Below are positions 45,401 to 52,061 of a DNA stretch of 64,000 bases, piece by piece. The translations under genes and the position numbers were made by a program. The stretch is from Niallia circulans (lineage in GTDB: Bacteria > Bacillota > Bacilli > Bacillales > Cytobacillaceae), in NCBI RefSeq assembly GCF_007273535.1, contig NZ_RIBP01000004.1:1712001-1776000 (forward strand). The letters are read 5' to 3'. Below the pieces are notes generated by a model that worked only from the letters and a program-made list of their open reading frames with translations, was not told the DNA's origin and ran no database searches. Position 1 is the stretch's first letter; every line of letters starts with the position of its first letter.

Positions 45401-47769
45401 ATATTACTTGGAACGAGCTGTTCAATATTCAACCATTTGGCAATACATTAGTTAAGCTAGATATTAGCGGTGCTGACTTAAGAGAAATTCTGAACAGTCA
45501 ATTCAGCAGTTATGGCCCTGATGTCAGTATTGGCGGCTTCTCTTATACATGGGACAGCAAACAAGGCTCATTCGGTAAAGTGGTTGATATCTTCTTACCT
45601 AATGGAGATAAAATCGATCCAAATGGCAGCTACACAATTACAGTAAATAACTATATGTACCCACATAGCAGTGATAAATACTTGCTTGCAAAGCTTGGTG
45701 AAAACCCTGTTCAAGGTGGAGAAGACCTGCAAGCGACTGTTGACTATGTGAAAAGCTTCAATGGACCGATTTCCTATAATACAGGAAGAATTTCCGAAGT
45801 GAATGCTACTGATGGTCCAAAAGGCAATATTGCAGCACAGCTTTTAGGCGTAAATGATTTACACGGTAAAATAGATGTGACAGGCACAGTAGATGGTGTG
45901 AATTATGGTTATGCATCTTACTTGGCAACATATTTGAAGCAGCATGAAGCAGAAAACGAAAACACATTACTTGTACATGCAGGTGATATGATTGGTGGAA
46001 GCTCACCAGTTTCTGCACTGCTGCAAGACGAGCCGACAGTTGAGATAATGGAAGCATTAGGCTTTGATGTCGGTACTGTTGGAAACCATGAGTTTGACGA
46101 AGGTGTGGACGAGATGCTTCGCATGATTAATGGCGGCGAGCACCCGAACGGCACTGCAGGCTATGACGGCATGAACTTCCCAACAGTTGCCGCGAATGTG
46201 GAATATAAGGATACAGGCAAGCTAGTGCTTGATCCATATACAATTAAAGATGTCGGTGGCGTGAAAGTCGGCTTTATCGGTGTGGCAAATATTGATACAC
46301 CAAGCCAAATTATTGCAAAAGGAAATGAAAATGTTCGTTTCACAGATGAATCAGAAGCGATCAATAAATATGTACCTGAGCTTCAAAAGCAAGGAATTGA
46401 AGCAATTGTAGTTGTTTCTCATGTTCCTGGTAACCAGGATGCAAACAGTGGAGAAATCACAGGAACTATCGCTGATATCGCGAACAAAGTGGATGATGCA
46501 GTCGATGTTATCTTTGCTGCCCATAATCATGTGAAGATAAACGGTTTAGTCGATAATAAACTGATTGTTCAAGCATGGGAATACGGCAAGGCGTTTTCTG
46601 ATATTGATTTAGAAATCGATCCAGTTTCAAAGGATATCGTAAAAAAATCTGCGGAAATAGTAGATGTGAAGCAAGAAGGAGTTACACCAGACGCTGAGGT
46701 GCAAGCAATTCTTGATAAATATCAAGACATAGTTGGTCCTAAGCTGAAGGAGGTTGTTGGAGTAGCGGCAACAGATATTCTAGGTGGTTATGCTTCTAAA
46801 GGTGAAGTCGGTGACAATGCGCTTGGAAACTTAATTGCTGACGGCATGGTTGCAGCAATGGACAGTGATTTTGCATTGATGAATGGCGGCGGAATTCGCG
46901 ATGACTTGCTACAAGGTGAGATCACTTGGGAGGAATTGTTTAATATCCAGCCATTCGGTAATACGCTAGTGAAATTAGAGCTGACAGGTGCTGAATTAAA
47001 GGATGTACTCAATACCCAATTCAGTTCATACGGACCAGATGTCAGTATTTCAGGCTTTAAGTACACATGGGATTCATCAATTAGTGAATTTGGAGAAGTA
47101 GTTGATTTAATGCTGCCTGACGGTTCAAAATTAGACTTGTCTAAAACTTATACAGTTGTTGTTAATAACTATATGTATCCGCACACTACGGACAAGTACC
47201 GTTTAAATGAATTCGGTGAAAATCCTGTACAAGGACCAGATGACCTGCAGGCGACTGTTGATTTTGTTAAATCATTTACAGACCCGATTTCTTATACGGC
47301 AGAAAAGCGGATTTCTGAAATAACAGATGAAGATACAGAAACACCAGGTGAAAATCCAGAAACACCAGGTGAGAACCCAGAAACGCCAGGTGGAGACACA
47401 GAAACACCAGGTGAGAACCCAGAAACGCCAGGTGGAGACACAGAAACACCAGGTGAGAACCCAGAAACACCAGGTGAAGACACAGAAATACCAGGCGAAG
47501 ACACAGAAACGCCAGGTGAGAACCCAGAAACGCCAGGTGAAGACACAGAAACGCCAGGCGAAGACACAGAAACACCAGGTGAAGACACAGAAACGCCAGG
47601 CGAAGACACAGAAACGCCAGGCGAAGACACAGAAACGCCAGGTGAAGACATTAAACCAACGCCTGTGCTGCCAAATACAGCAACAATGGACTACAATTAT
47701 CTTCTAATTGGGTGTATGATGCTAGTAGTAGGAAGTATTGTACTATTCGTAAAAAGAAGAAAGGCGTAA
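42406..47769 (+). CDS. yhcR: LPXTG wall-anchored YhcR-type nuclease with two nucleotidase modules
   Basis: Secreted protein of 1787 residues. In order: signal peptide (1-34, cut near VFAA), lamin-tail-like domain (about 38-200, LFISEYIEGSSNNKALEIFN), OB-fold-type regions (about 220-410), staphylococcal-nuclease domain (about 425-565: VVDGDTIHL, YVNIDTPE, YGRLLAQI), then two 5'-nucleotidase units of metallophosphatase plus C-terminal substrate domain (642-about 1135 and 1146-about 1640), a 15-unit ETPGEDT-type spacer and the sorting signal LPNTA (1755-1759) with hydrophobic helix and RRKA. Metal-site motifs NDLHGK, GDM(V/I)GGS, GNHEFD (His724, His1228) and AAHNHVK occur in both units. B. subtilis YhcR has only one unit. 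Degrades extracellular nucleic acid and releases nucleosides and phosphate; anchored by the sortase that follows. Confidence 0.92.
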   Translation: MKGKRSFRILSILLIFTLVLPSFLGNFTPSVFAASQTADDLFISEYIEGSSNNKALEIFNGTGSEVDLANYSLVLYANGKTDPNTTLKLEGKLADGDVYVIAHSSASAAVKEKADILHGVVNFNGDDVVELKKNDTVIDVFGTVGMQEKWGDGAAENHTLIRKSSVTKGSVGTEFDPAVEWDIFDIDYFADLGKHAFGDADNGSEAPGEDGEETPSVPADVMSISDARTKTGQVVTVEGVVTADNDSIGGGKLSTYIQDESAGINLFASNAGTFPALKEGQKVKVTGKVTEYNKLLEIAPNADGIEIVSEGNDVPAPIEFSLEKLNDASLAEQKEGQLVKFKGYVQSVPATPAGGGYNVSVIDENFNGTTLRVMEGTQAISAMEAGKWYEFTGVLSQYNTYQVLPRKASDVRLLASQPEAPTSAGEYESTVSSVVDGDTIHLSTPVLGATKVRYVNIDTPETYHTPKNEADESQLEHGQAAKTYLNTLLQPGDKVIVKVGDEATDDYGRLLAQIIRKSDNLNTNLEMVKQGYATTYFIWPVGDGEEYNQYQSAVKEAIDNKKGIWNPENTLAELPFEFRAREQGKGLLRYVGNSDSKEFVEPAKFAEVPVEKRIFFASAEEAEKNGYKAKNPSNNENIKLQLLSVNDLHGKISEEYADGSNTIGRIDYLATYLREREAENPNTLLVHAGDMVGGSPPVSALLQDEPTVEIMESIGFDVGTVGNHEFDEGVDEMLRLINGGDHPNGTENYDGINFPMVAANVEYKDTGKLVLDPYTIKEVEGVKVGFIGVATTATPNMIISKGNENLSFTDETAAINKFVPELQSQGVEAIVVLAHVPGNQSGEGATGDIANIANNVNDAVDVIFAAHNHVKIDAVVDNKLIVQAGEYGKAFADVELEIDPVSGDIVKKSADIVDVVQEGVTPDAEVAAILNKYSEKVGPKLNEVIGNAATSMEGGYATKGAVGDNALGNLIADGMLTAMDSDFALMNGGGIRDDLNAGDITWNELFNIQPFGNTLVKLDISGADLREILNSQFSSYGPDVSIGGFSYTWDSKQGSFGKVVDIFLPNGDKIDPNGSYTITVNNYMYPHSSDKYLLAKLGENPVQGGEDLQATVDYVKSFNGPISYNTGRISEVNATDGPKGNIAAQLLGVNDLHGKIDVTGTVDGVNYGYASYLATYLKQHEAENENTLLVHAGDMIGGSSPVSALLQDEPTVEIMEALGFDVGTVGNHEFDEGVDEMLRMINGGEHPNGTAGYDGMNFPTVAANVEYKDTGKLVLDPYTIKDVGGVKVGFIGVANIDTPSQIIAKGNENVRFTDESEAINKYVPELQKQGIEAIVVVSHVPGNQDANSGEITGTIADIANKVDDAVDVIFAAHNHVKINGLVDNKLIVQAWEYGKAFSDIDLEIDPVSKDIVKKSAEIVDVKQEGVTPDAEVQAILDKYQDIVGPKLKEVVGVAATDILGGYASKGEVGDNALGNLIADGMVAAMDSDFALMNGGGIRDDLLQGEITWEELFNIQPFGNTLVKLELTGAELKDVLNTQFSSYGPDVSISGFKYTWDSSISEFGEVVDLMLPDGSKLDLSKTYTVVVNNYMYPHTTDKYRLNEFGENPVQGPDDLQATVDFVKSFTDPISYTAEKRISEITDEDTETPGENPETPGENPETPGGDTETPGENPETPGGDTETPGENPETPGEDTEIPGEDTETPGENPETPGEDTETPGEDTETPGEDTETPGEDTETPGEDTETPGEDIKPTPVLPNTATMDYNYLLIGCMMLVVGSIVLFVKRRKA
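44329..47300 (+). repeat. Tandem duplication of the nucleotidase module within yhcR
   Basis: Codons 642 and 1146 begin matching LL(S/G)VNDLHGKI segments, giving a period of 504 codons (1512 bp); GNHEFD recurs at the same offset. The two copies differ at many synonymous sites and some residues (GGSPPVS versus GGSSPVS, VQAGEYGK versus VQAWEYGK), so the duplication is old. Confidence 0.9.
47338..47652 (+). repeat. 15 x 21-bp tandem repeat encoding the cell-wall spacer
   Basis: Fifteen in-frame heptapeptide units of the form ETPG(E/G)(D/N)(T/P). The last units are nearly identical in DNA, so copy number is likely unstable. Long frames on the other strand and in another frame here are artefacts of the repeat. 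Confidence 0.93.
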
Positions 47770-47776
47770 GCTAATA

Positions 47777-48358
47777 ATGAAAAAATTGAAATGGTTTGCC
47801 CTCCTGCTCATAGCAGGAGGAGCGGTTTTTCTTGGATTAGGAGCTTGGAATATAGCTGAAACAAAGGTGAAAACAGAGCAATCATTATCAAAGGCAGAAG
47901 CTGTGGTTAAGGAGAAAAAAGACGATTGGGTGGACGAGGAGCAGGACGATCGGTTCGTACCTCCTACAGGGGAATCTGTCGGTATTTTGGAAATACCAAA
48001 AATCGAAGGGACTTTGCCGATTGTAGAAGGAACAGATCCTGATGATCTGGAAAAAGGTGTCGGCCACTTCAAGGGCAGTTATTATCCGAACGAAAATGGC
48101 CAGATTGTCTTATCAGGACATCGTGATACGGTGTTCAGAAGGGCTGGTGAATTAGCGCTTGGTGATGAGCTGAGAGTTGTGCTTCCATATGGCAGCTTCT
48201 CCTATGAAATTACCTCCACAAAAATTGTCGAGGCAGATGATCAGACTATTATCACCTTGGATAATACGAAAGAGGAGCTCGTTTTAACCACTTGCTATCC
48301 TTTCAGTTATGTTGGCAATGCACCACAGCGCTACATTATTTATGCGAAAAAAGTGTAA
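47777..48358 (+). CDS. yhcS: Class D sortase for the wall nuclease
   Basis: Transpeptidase of 193 residues with an N-terminal membrane anchor (KWFALLLIAGGAVFLGLGAWNI). Catalytic His115 in LSGHRDTVF, Cys173 in LTTCYPF and Arg185 in PQRYIIYA are all present. It lies 7 nt after the substrate gene, as yhcS follows yhcR in B. subtilis, so it probably cleaves the LPNTA signal and joins the nuclease to peptidoglycan. Confidence 0.94.
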   Translation: MKKLKWFALLLIAGGAVFLGLGAWNIAETKVKTEQSLSKAEAVVKEKKDDWVDEEQDDRFVPPTGESVGILEIPKIEGTLPIVEGTDPDDLEKGVGHFKGSYYPNENGQIVLSGHRDTVFRRAGELALGDELRVVLPYGSFSYEITSTKIVEADDQTIITLDNTKEELVLTTCYPFSYVGNAPQRYIIYAKKV

Positions 48359-48360
48359 GA

Positions 48361-48393
48361 AAAAACGCAAACTCGAGCGAGTTTGCGTTTTTT
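48361..48393 (+). terminator. Bidirectional terminator after the sortase gene
   Basis: Thirteen-bp stem AAACGCAAACTCG (48363-48375) with 48378-48390, two-base loop, A run and T run. Confidence 0.9.
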
Positions 48394-48394
48394 C

Positions 48395-49111
48395 TTATGG
48401 ATTAGTTGACCACATACCAGAAGTTTTAATAAATACACGAGAGTTAAGCTTTAATTGTGCCACCATGTATTCAGCTAAATCTTCCGGCTGCATTACTTTT
48501 TCCGGATTTCCGTCTGTCAGATTTGTTTCAATAGCAAGATCTGTAGCTACCGTGCTTGGTGTTAATGCAGTTACACGGATATTATGTTTGCGAACCTCCA
48601 TCATTAACGATTCAGTCAAACCTAATACGGCGAATTTAGATGCACTATACGCACTTGTTACAGGTGCACCTTTTTGTCCTGCTGTTGAAGAAATATTGAT
48701 AATGTCTCCAGCTTTTCTTTCAATCATTCCTGGTAATACTGCTCTTGTCACATAGTAAGTACCCATTAGATTAACCTTAATGATGTTTTCCCATTCATCA
48801 GCAGCAAGGTCAAGGAAGCCGCCAAACTTAGCAATACCAGCATTATTGATTAATATATCTATTTGCTTTAATTCAAGACTGATACTCTCAACAGCAGCAA
48901 TAACAGACTGGTTGTCAGACACATCAGCTGTTGCGATTGAAACAGACACACCGTATTGCTTTACTTCTGCTGCAACCTTTTCTAAATTCTCTTTCGTTAC
49001 ACCGATTAATCCTAAATTAACGCCTTCTTGTGCAAGTGCAATAGCTGTTGCACGGCCGATACCTCTGCCAGCACCTGTGATTAATGCTGTTTTTCCTTTA
49101 AGTGATTGCAT
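48395..49111 (-). CDS. yoxD: YoxD-like short-chain dehydrogenase
   Basis: Rossmann-fold SDR of 238 residues, the length of B. subtilis YoxD, which it closely resembles. NADP motif [13 protein letters not shown], catalytic Ser in NISSTAG and YSASK. Annotated in relatives as a 3-oxoacyl-ACP reductase-like enzyme; true substrate unknown. ATG 49111 follows AAGGAG; the longer frame from 49144 places the SD inside the coding region. It ends at the sortase terminator. Confidence 0.9.
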   Translation of the reverse strand: MQSLKGKTALITGAGRGIGRATAIALAQEGVNLGLIGVTKENLEKVAAEVKQYGVSVSIATADVSDNQSVIAAVESISLELKQIDILINNAGIAKFGGFLDLAADEWENIIKVNLMGTYYVTRAVLPGMIERKAGDIINISSTAGQKGAPVTSAYSASKFAVLGLTESLMMEVRKHNIRVTALTPSTVATDLAIETNLTDGNPEKVMQPEDLAEYMVAQLKLNSRVFIKTSGMWSTNP

Positions 49112-49150
49112 ATTTCGTCTCCTTTTTTCTTTAAATATAAGCAAAGTAAA

Positions 49151-49230
49151 GCTGCCTAAATAAAGCCAAAGCCAATATACTATATAATGGAACCATTATA
49201 CAATCAATTGGCTTTGGCATTTAAGGCAGC
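49151..49230. repeat. Nested palindrome between hxlB and yoxD
   Basis: Outer arms 49151-49176 and 49207-49230 pair (GCTGCC, TAAAT and a 12-bp GCCAAAGCCAAT block, with a three-base bulge). The loop holds a further near-perfect palindrome TATAATGG-AA-CCATTATA (49183-49200). The 80 bases can fold as one long hairpin with a second in the loop. A T-rich run follows on the plus strand; minus-strand U-tracts are poor. It may terminate hxlAB and also carry the yoxD promoter, or be a mobile-repeat remnant. Confidence 0.75.
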
Positions 49231-49239
49231 CTTTATTTT

Positions 49240-49797
49240 TTATTCCAAATTTGCATGCTTGCCATACATTGTATTGGAATCTAAATGCTTTACTTCCATG
49301 TATTTTAAGATAACGCTATCCAGTGTAAGCAGCATAAGCTGTTCAAACAATGAGCCCATCGGCTGAATTGTTTGGAAATCACTGTTGGTTTTATCCTTAG
49401 GTGATCCAGGCAGCTTGATTGCTGAATCTGCAAGCTTTCCGATTGTAGATTCAGGGAAAATAGTAACAGCAATTACTGTGCCGCCAATACTTTTAGCCTT
49501 TTCTGCAATAGAGATAAGCCCTTTAGTTTCACCAGAACCAGTGCCGATAATCAATAAGTCTTCTTTTTCGAAGTTGGCTGTTACCGTTTCGCCGACAACA
49601 TATGCATCAATTCCCATATGCATCATTCTCATCGCAAATGATTTTAGCATAAATCCAGAACGTCCGGCCCCTGCAACAAAGACTTTTTTCGCAGACAAAA
49701 TGGCTTCAACAAGGTTTTCAGTCTGCTCGTTTGAAATAAGGAAAGAGCCTTCCTTTAACTCAGTTAAGACCGTCTCCAAGTATTCCGTTGTGTTCAT
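49240..49797 (-). CDS. hxlB: 6-phospho-3-hexuloisomerase
   Basis: SIS-domain isomerase of 185 residues (VFVAGAGRSGFMLKSFAMRMMHMG, IGTGSGETKGL, TIFPESTIGKLAD). It converts hexulose 6-phosphate to fructose 6-phosphate in the ribulose monophosphate route of formaldehyde fixation. It starts 5 nt after hxlA on the minus strand. The C-terminal TMYGKHANLE matches B. subtilis HxlB. Confidence 0.95.
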   Translation of the reverse strand: MNTTEYLETVLTELKEGSFLISNEQTENLVEAILSAKKVFVAGAGRSGFMLKSFAMRMMHMGIDAYVVGETVTANFEKEDLLIIGTGSGETKGLISIAEKAKSIGGTVIAVTIFPESTIGKLADSAIKLPGSPKDKTNSDFQTIQPMGSLFEQLMLLTLDSVILKYMEVKHLDSNTMYGKHANLE

Positions 49798-49802
49798 GGC
49801 AA

Positions 49803-50435
49803 TTACCCTTGAACGATTAATTCTTTGAACTTAGCAGCAGTTTCACTTAAGTTTTCTTGGCCAGTGATTCCGCCACCAACAATAACTAAATCAGGCTGTG
49901 CAGCAATAACCTCTGGAAGTGTATCTAACTTGATACCACCTGCAACAGCAGTTTTTGCGTTTTTGACAACGCTTTTGATTGCTTTTAAATCTTCGAAAGA
50001 GTTTTTGCCGACTGCTTGCAAATCATAGCCAGTGTGAACGCAAATATAGTCAACACCGAACTCATCTAGTTCAATTGCACGTGCTTTAATATCTTTCACT
50101 GCAATCATATCTACAAGGATTTGTTTGTTTTGTTTTTTCGCTTCTGCGACAGCACCTTTGATAGATTCATCTTCTGCAACAGCAAGAATAGTGACGATAT
50201 CTGCGCCTGCAGCAGCAGCTTGGCTTACTTCATAGCCAGCAGCGTCCATAATTTTTAAGTCAGCAAGAACTGTTACGTTCGGGAATGCGTCCTTTAATTC
50301 TTTAACAGCACGAAGGCCCTCATTGATAACGACAGGTGTTCCAATTTCAACCACATCAACATGTTCTGCTACTTGAGATACTACTTCAATTGCTTGTGGG
50401 ATATTAACTAAATCTAATGCCAATTGTAATTTCAT
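49803..50435 (-). CDS. hxlA: 3-hexulose-6-phosphate synthase
   Basis: TIM-barrel aldolase of 210 residues from ATG 50435 (AAGGAG upstream; the 50444 start would add three residues). LQLALDLV, VLADLKIMDAAGYE (Asp/Lys/Asp active-site set) and VAGGIKLDTLPEV are typical. It condenses formaldehyde with ribulose 5-phosphate and forms the detoxifying pair with hxlB. Control by the divergent HxlR is expected. Confidence 0.95.
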   Translation of the reverse strand: MKLQLALDLVNIPQAIEVVSQVAEHVDVVEIGTPVVINEGLRAVKELKDAFPNVTVLADLKIMDAAGYEVSQAAAAGADIVTILAVAEDESIKGAVAEAKKQNKQILVDMIAVKDIKARAIELDEFGVDYICVHTGYDLQAVGKNSFEDLKAIKSVVKNAKTAVAGGIKLDTLPEVIAAQPDLVIVGGGITGQENLSETAAKFKELIVQG

Positions 50436-50465
50436 TATATACACTCCTTTTATTTAGGGCTTTTT

Positions 50466-50501
50466 ATTATTAACCTAATTAAGATTATTAACCTAATTAA
50501 G
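50466..50501. promoter_or_regulatory. Two contiguous 18-bp direct repeats, probable HxlR sites
   Basis: ATTATTAACCTAATTAAG occurs at 50466-50483 and again, without mismatch or gap, at 50484-50501. They lie about 30-65 bp upstream of hxlA in the hxlA/hxlR intergenic region, where HxlR-binding elements occur in B. subtilis. A weaker third half (CCTTAATTA) follows at 50505. Confidence 0.75.
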
Positions 50502-50631
50502 CCGCCTTAATTACTATTTCTTGTACAATGTCGATTATACGGCTTATAATTTTAATACGTAAGTACGCACTTTTTTTTTATATAGTGCCTAAAAGTATAC
50601 TAAGTATGGAAAAAGGAATGGAGGAGTGTCT

Positions 50632-51000
50632 ATGAGCCGCATGGAGGACAAAGTCTTCAATTGTGAGAAAGAGCTGACTTTAGGTATTATTGGAGGAAAA
50701 TGGAAGATGTTGATTTTATGGCATCTTGGCAAAGAGGGAACGAAAAGATTTGGTGAATTAAAGGCATTAATGCCAGGAATTACCCAAAGAATGCTCGTGA
50801 ACCAGCTTCGAGAGCTAGAAGAAGATCTGATAGTAAAGAGAGTCGTTTATCCAGTTGTACCCCCAAAGGTCGAGTATTCCCTTACAAAAGAAGGGGAAAG
50901 CTTAATGCCTATCCTCGACAGCATGTACAATTGGGGCAAAAATTATATCGAAACCGTTCTGGACAGTCCGCCTGAAATCAGAGAAATAAATACAAATTAA
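50632..51000 (+). CDS. hxlR: HxlR formaldehyde-responsive activator
   Basis: Winged-helix DUF24 regulator of 122 residues; [24 protein letters not shown] carries the single N-terminal Cys that senses formaldehyde in Hxl[26 protein letters not shown] is the recognition region and the [13 protein letters not shown] wing is conserved. ATG 50632 is preferred over GTG 50626, which overlaps GGAGGAG. Divergent from hxlAB, which it should activate. Confidence 0.94.
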   Translation: MSRMEDKVFNCEKELTLGIIGGKWKMLILWHLGKEGTKRFGELKALMPGITQRMLVNQLRELEEDLIVKRVVYPVVPPKVEYSLTKEGESLMPILDSMYNWGKNYIETVLDSPPEIREINTN

Positions 51001-51010
51001 TTTATATAAA

Positions 51011-51045
51011 AAAAGGGTGCATCTATTGATGCACCCTTCGTTTAT
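51011..51045 (+). terminator. Bidirectional terminator after hxlR
   Basis: Eleven-bp stem AAGGGTGCATC with GATGCACCCTT, TATT loop, T-rich flank on the plus side and A run (U run on the minus side). Confidence 0.85.
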
Positions 51046-51437
51046 TTGCGCTTGGTCACGACAGCAATCGTGCAGCGGGAAATGCAAATGAGTTTGCCTT
51101 CTTCATCCTGAATTTTTATTTCATAGACCATACTGCTTTTTCCTTGGTGAATCACAGTGGCAATAGCTGTTACGATGCCGTCTTTTTTTGAGCGGATATG
51201 ATTTGCGTTAATTTCCTGACCGAAGACAGCGTGTGTTTCCAAGTCGACAAGGCTCGCTGCACCTAAGCTTGCGACCGTTTCTGCCAATGCGACAGACGCG
51301 CCCCCATGCAAGTAACCAAAAGGCTGTCTTGTTCTTTCATCAACAGGCATTGTAGCAATACAGGTGCCGTCTTCTCTTACTTCTGTTATTTCAATTCCTA
51401 TTCTTTCCATAAGTGTGTTTTCATTCGTAAATTTCAT
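51042..51437 (-). CDS. Hotdog-fold thioesterase (YuxO/MenI-like)
   Basis: Protein of 131 residues. QPFGYLHGGASVALAETVASLGA is the PaaI/YuxO signature with the catalytic acidic residue in the long helix; EINANHIRSKKDG and the C-terminal ISRCTIAVV also match YuxO. Members hydrolyse acyl-CoAs, including 1,4-dihydroxy-2-naphthoyl-CoA in menaquinone synthesis. ATG 51437 with AAGGGG upstream; the frame extends 24 codons further without an SD. No menaquinone genes are adjacent, so the exact substrate is uncertain. Confidence 0.85.
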   Translation of the reverse strand: MKFTNENTLMERIGIEITEVREDGTCIATMPVDERTRQPFGYLHGGASVALAETVASLGAASLVDLETHAVFGQEINANHIRSKKDGIVTAIATVIHQGKSSMVYEIKIQDEEGKLICISRCTIAVVTKRK

Positions 51438-51519
51438 ATGTATTAGCCCCTTCATTTTGAGGTCATTATAGCATAGTCTCATTAGATTGAGAAAAAATAT
51501 GAGAATCAAAAGAAACTGA

Positions 51520-51577
51520 TTGACATAAAAACAAAGAGAAAGTTAAAATGTTTAATAGTTAAGTGTTTGAACTATTA
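51520..51577 (+). promoter_or_regulatory. Promoter and MarR operator
   Basis: TTGACA (51520-51525), 18-bp spacer, TAAAAT (51544-51549). The inverted repeat TAATAGTT (51553-51560) / AACTATTA (51570-51577) covers the start point, fitting autorepression by the MarR protein encoded next. Confidence 0.82.
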
Positions 51578-51584
51578 CTTGGGG

Positions 51585-52061
51585 GTGAACGCAATTAGCA
51601 GCAAAAAAATTAAAGACGTGGTCGATAGGTATGTAGACATCAACTTCTCCGTGAATCGGAAATTGGATAATCTCATTAGGATGGAAATTGGTGATGTGCT
51701 TACATGTGAACAGCATTACACAATGCGCCATATAAACCAAGTGGAAATTTGTACATCGTCTGAACTGGCAGCAGTTTTTGGTGTCAATAAAAGTGCAATC
51801 ACATCTATCATCAACAGACTTTTTGAAAAAGAATGGATTGAACGCACAAGGGATGAAAAAGACCGAAGAGTTATTTATCTAACATTAACGGACAAAGGCT
51901 CTGCTATTTTTACAAAAATGGAAGAGCGGATTCATCGCTTAGTGGAAAGCCTTATTAATAAATTTGATGATCAGGAAATCACGAGCTTTTTAGCAACGTT
52001 TGAAAAGCTGGACAAATTAATAGAAGAAAATAAAGAGACGAAAACGGAGGTTGGCGAGTGA
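51585..52061 (+). CDS. MarR-family regulator (YdgG-like)
   Basis: Protein of about 158 residues with the MarR wHTH: TSSELAAVFGVNKSAITSIINRLFEKEWIERTRDEKDRRVIYLTLTDKG. It overlaps the MMPL transporter by four bases (GTGA), and the pair mirrors ydgG-ydgH of B. subtilis. The start is unclear: the only good SD (GGGGGTG, 51581-51587) overlaps GTG 51585 and points instead to an ATT codon at 51594; TTG 51567 lies inside the operator. Confidence 0.88.
   Translation: MNAISSKKIKDVVDRYVDINFSVNRKLDNLIRMEIGDVLTCEQHYTMRHINQVEICTSSELAAVFGVNKSAITSIINRLFEKEWIERTRDEKDRRVIYLTLTDKGSAIFTKMEERIHRLVESLINKFDDQEITSFLATFEKLDKLIEENKETKTEVGE

Noticed and set aside
47338..47652. CRISPR-like regular repeat
   Set aside because: Units are contiguous, without spacers, in frame and encode ETPGEDT-type heptads of a secreted protein.
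47276..47707. Long frames on both strands across the wall-spacer repeat
   Set aside because: They arise from the 21-bp in-frame repeat of yhcR; no SD, and composition is purely repetitive.
50466..50501. Possible CRISPR or attachment site
   Set aside because: Only two abutting copies with no spacer, no cas or integrase gene nearby; location fits a regulator site.
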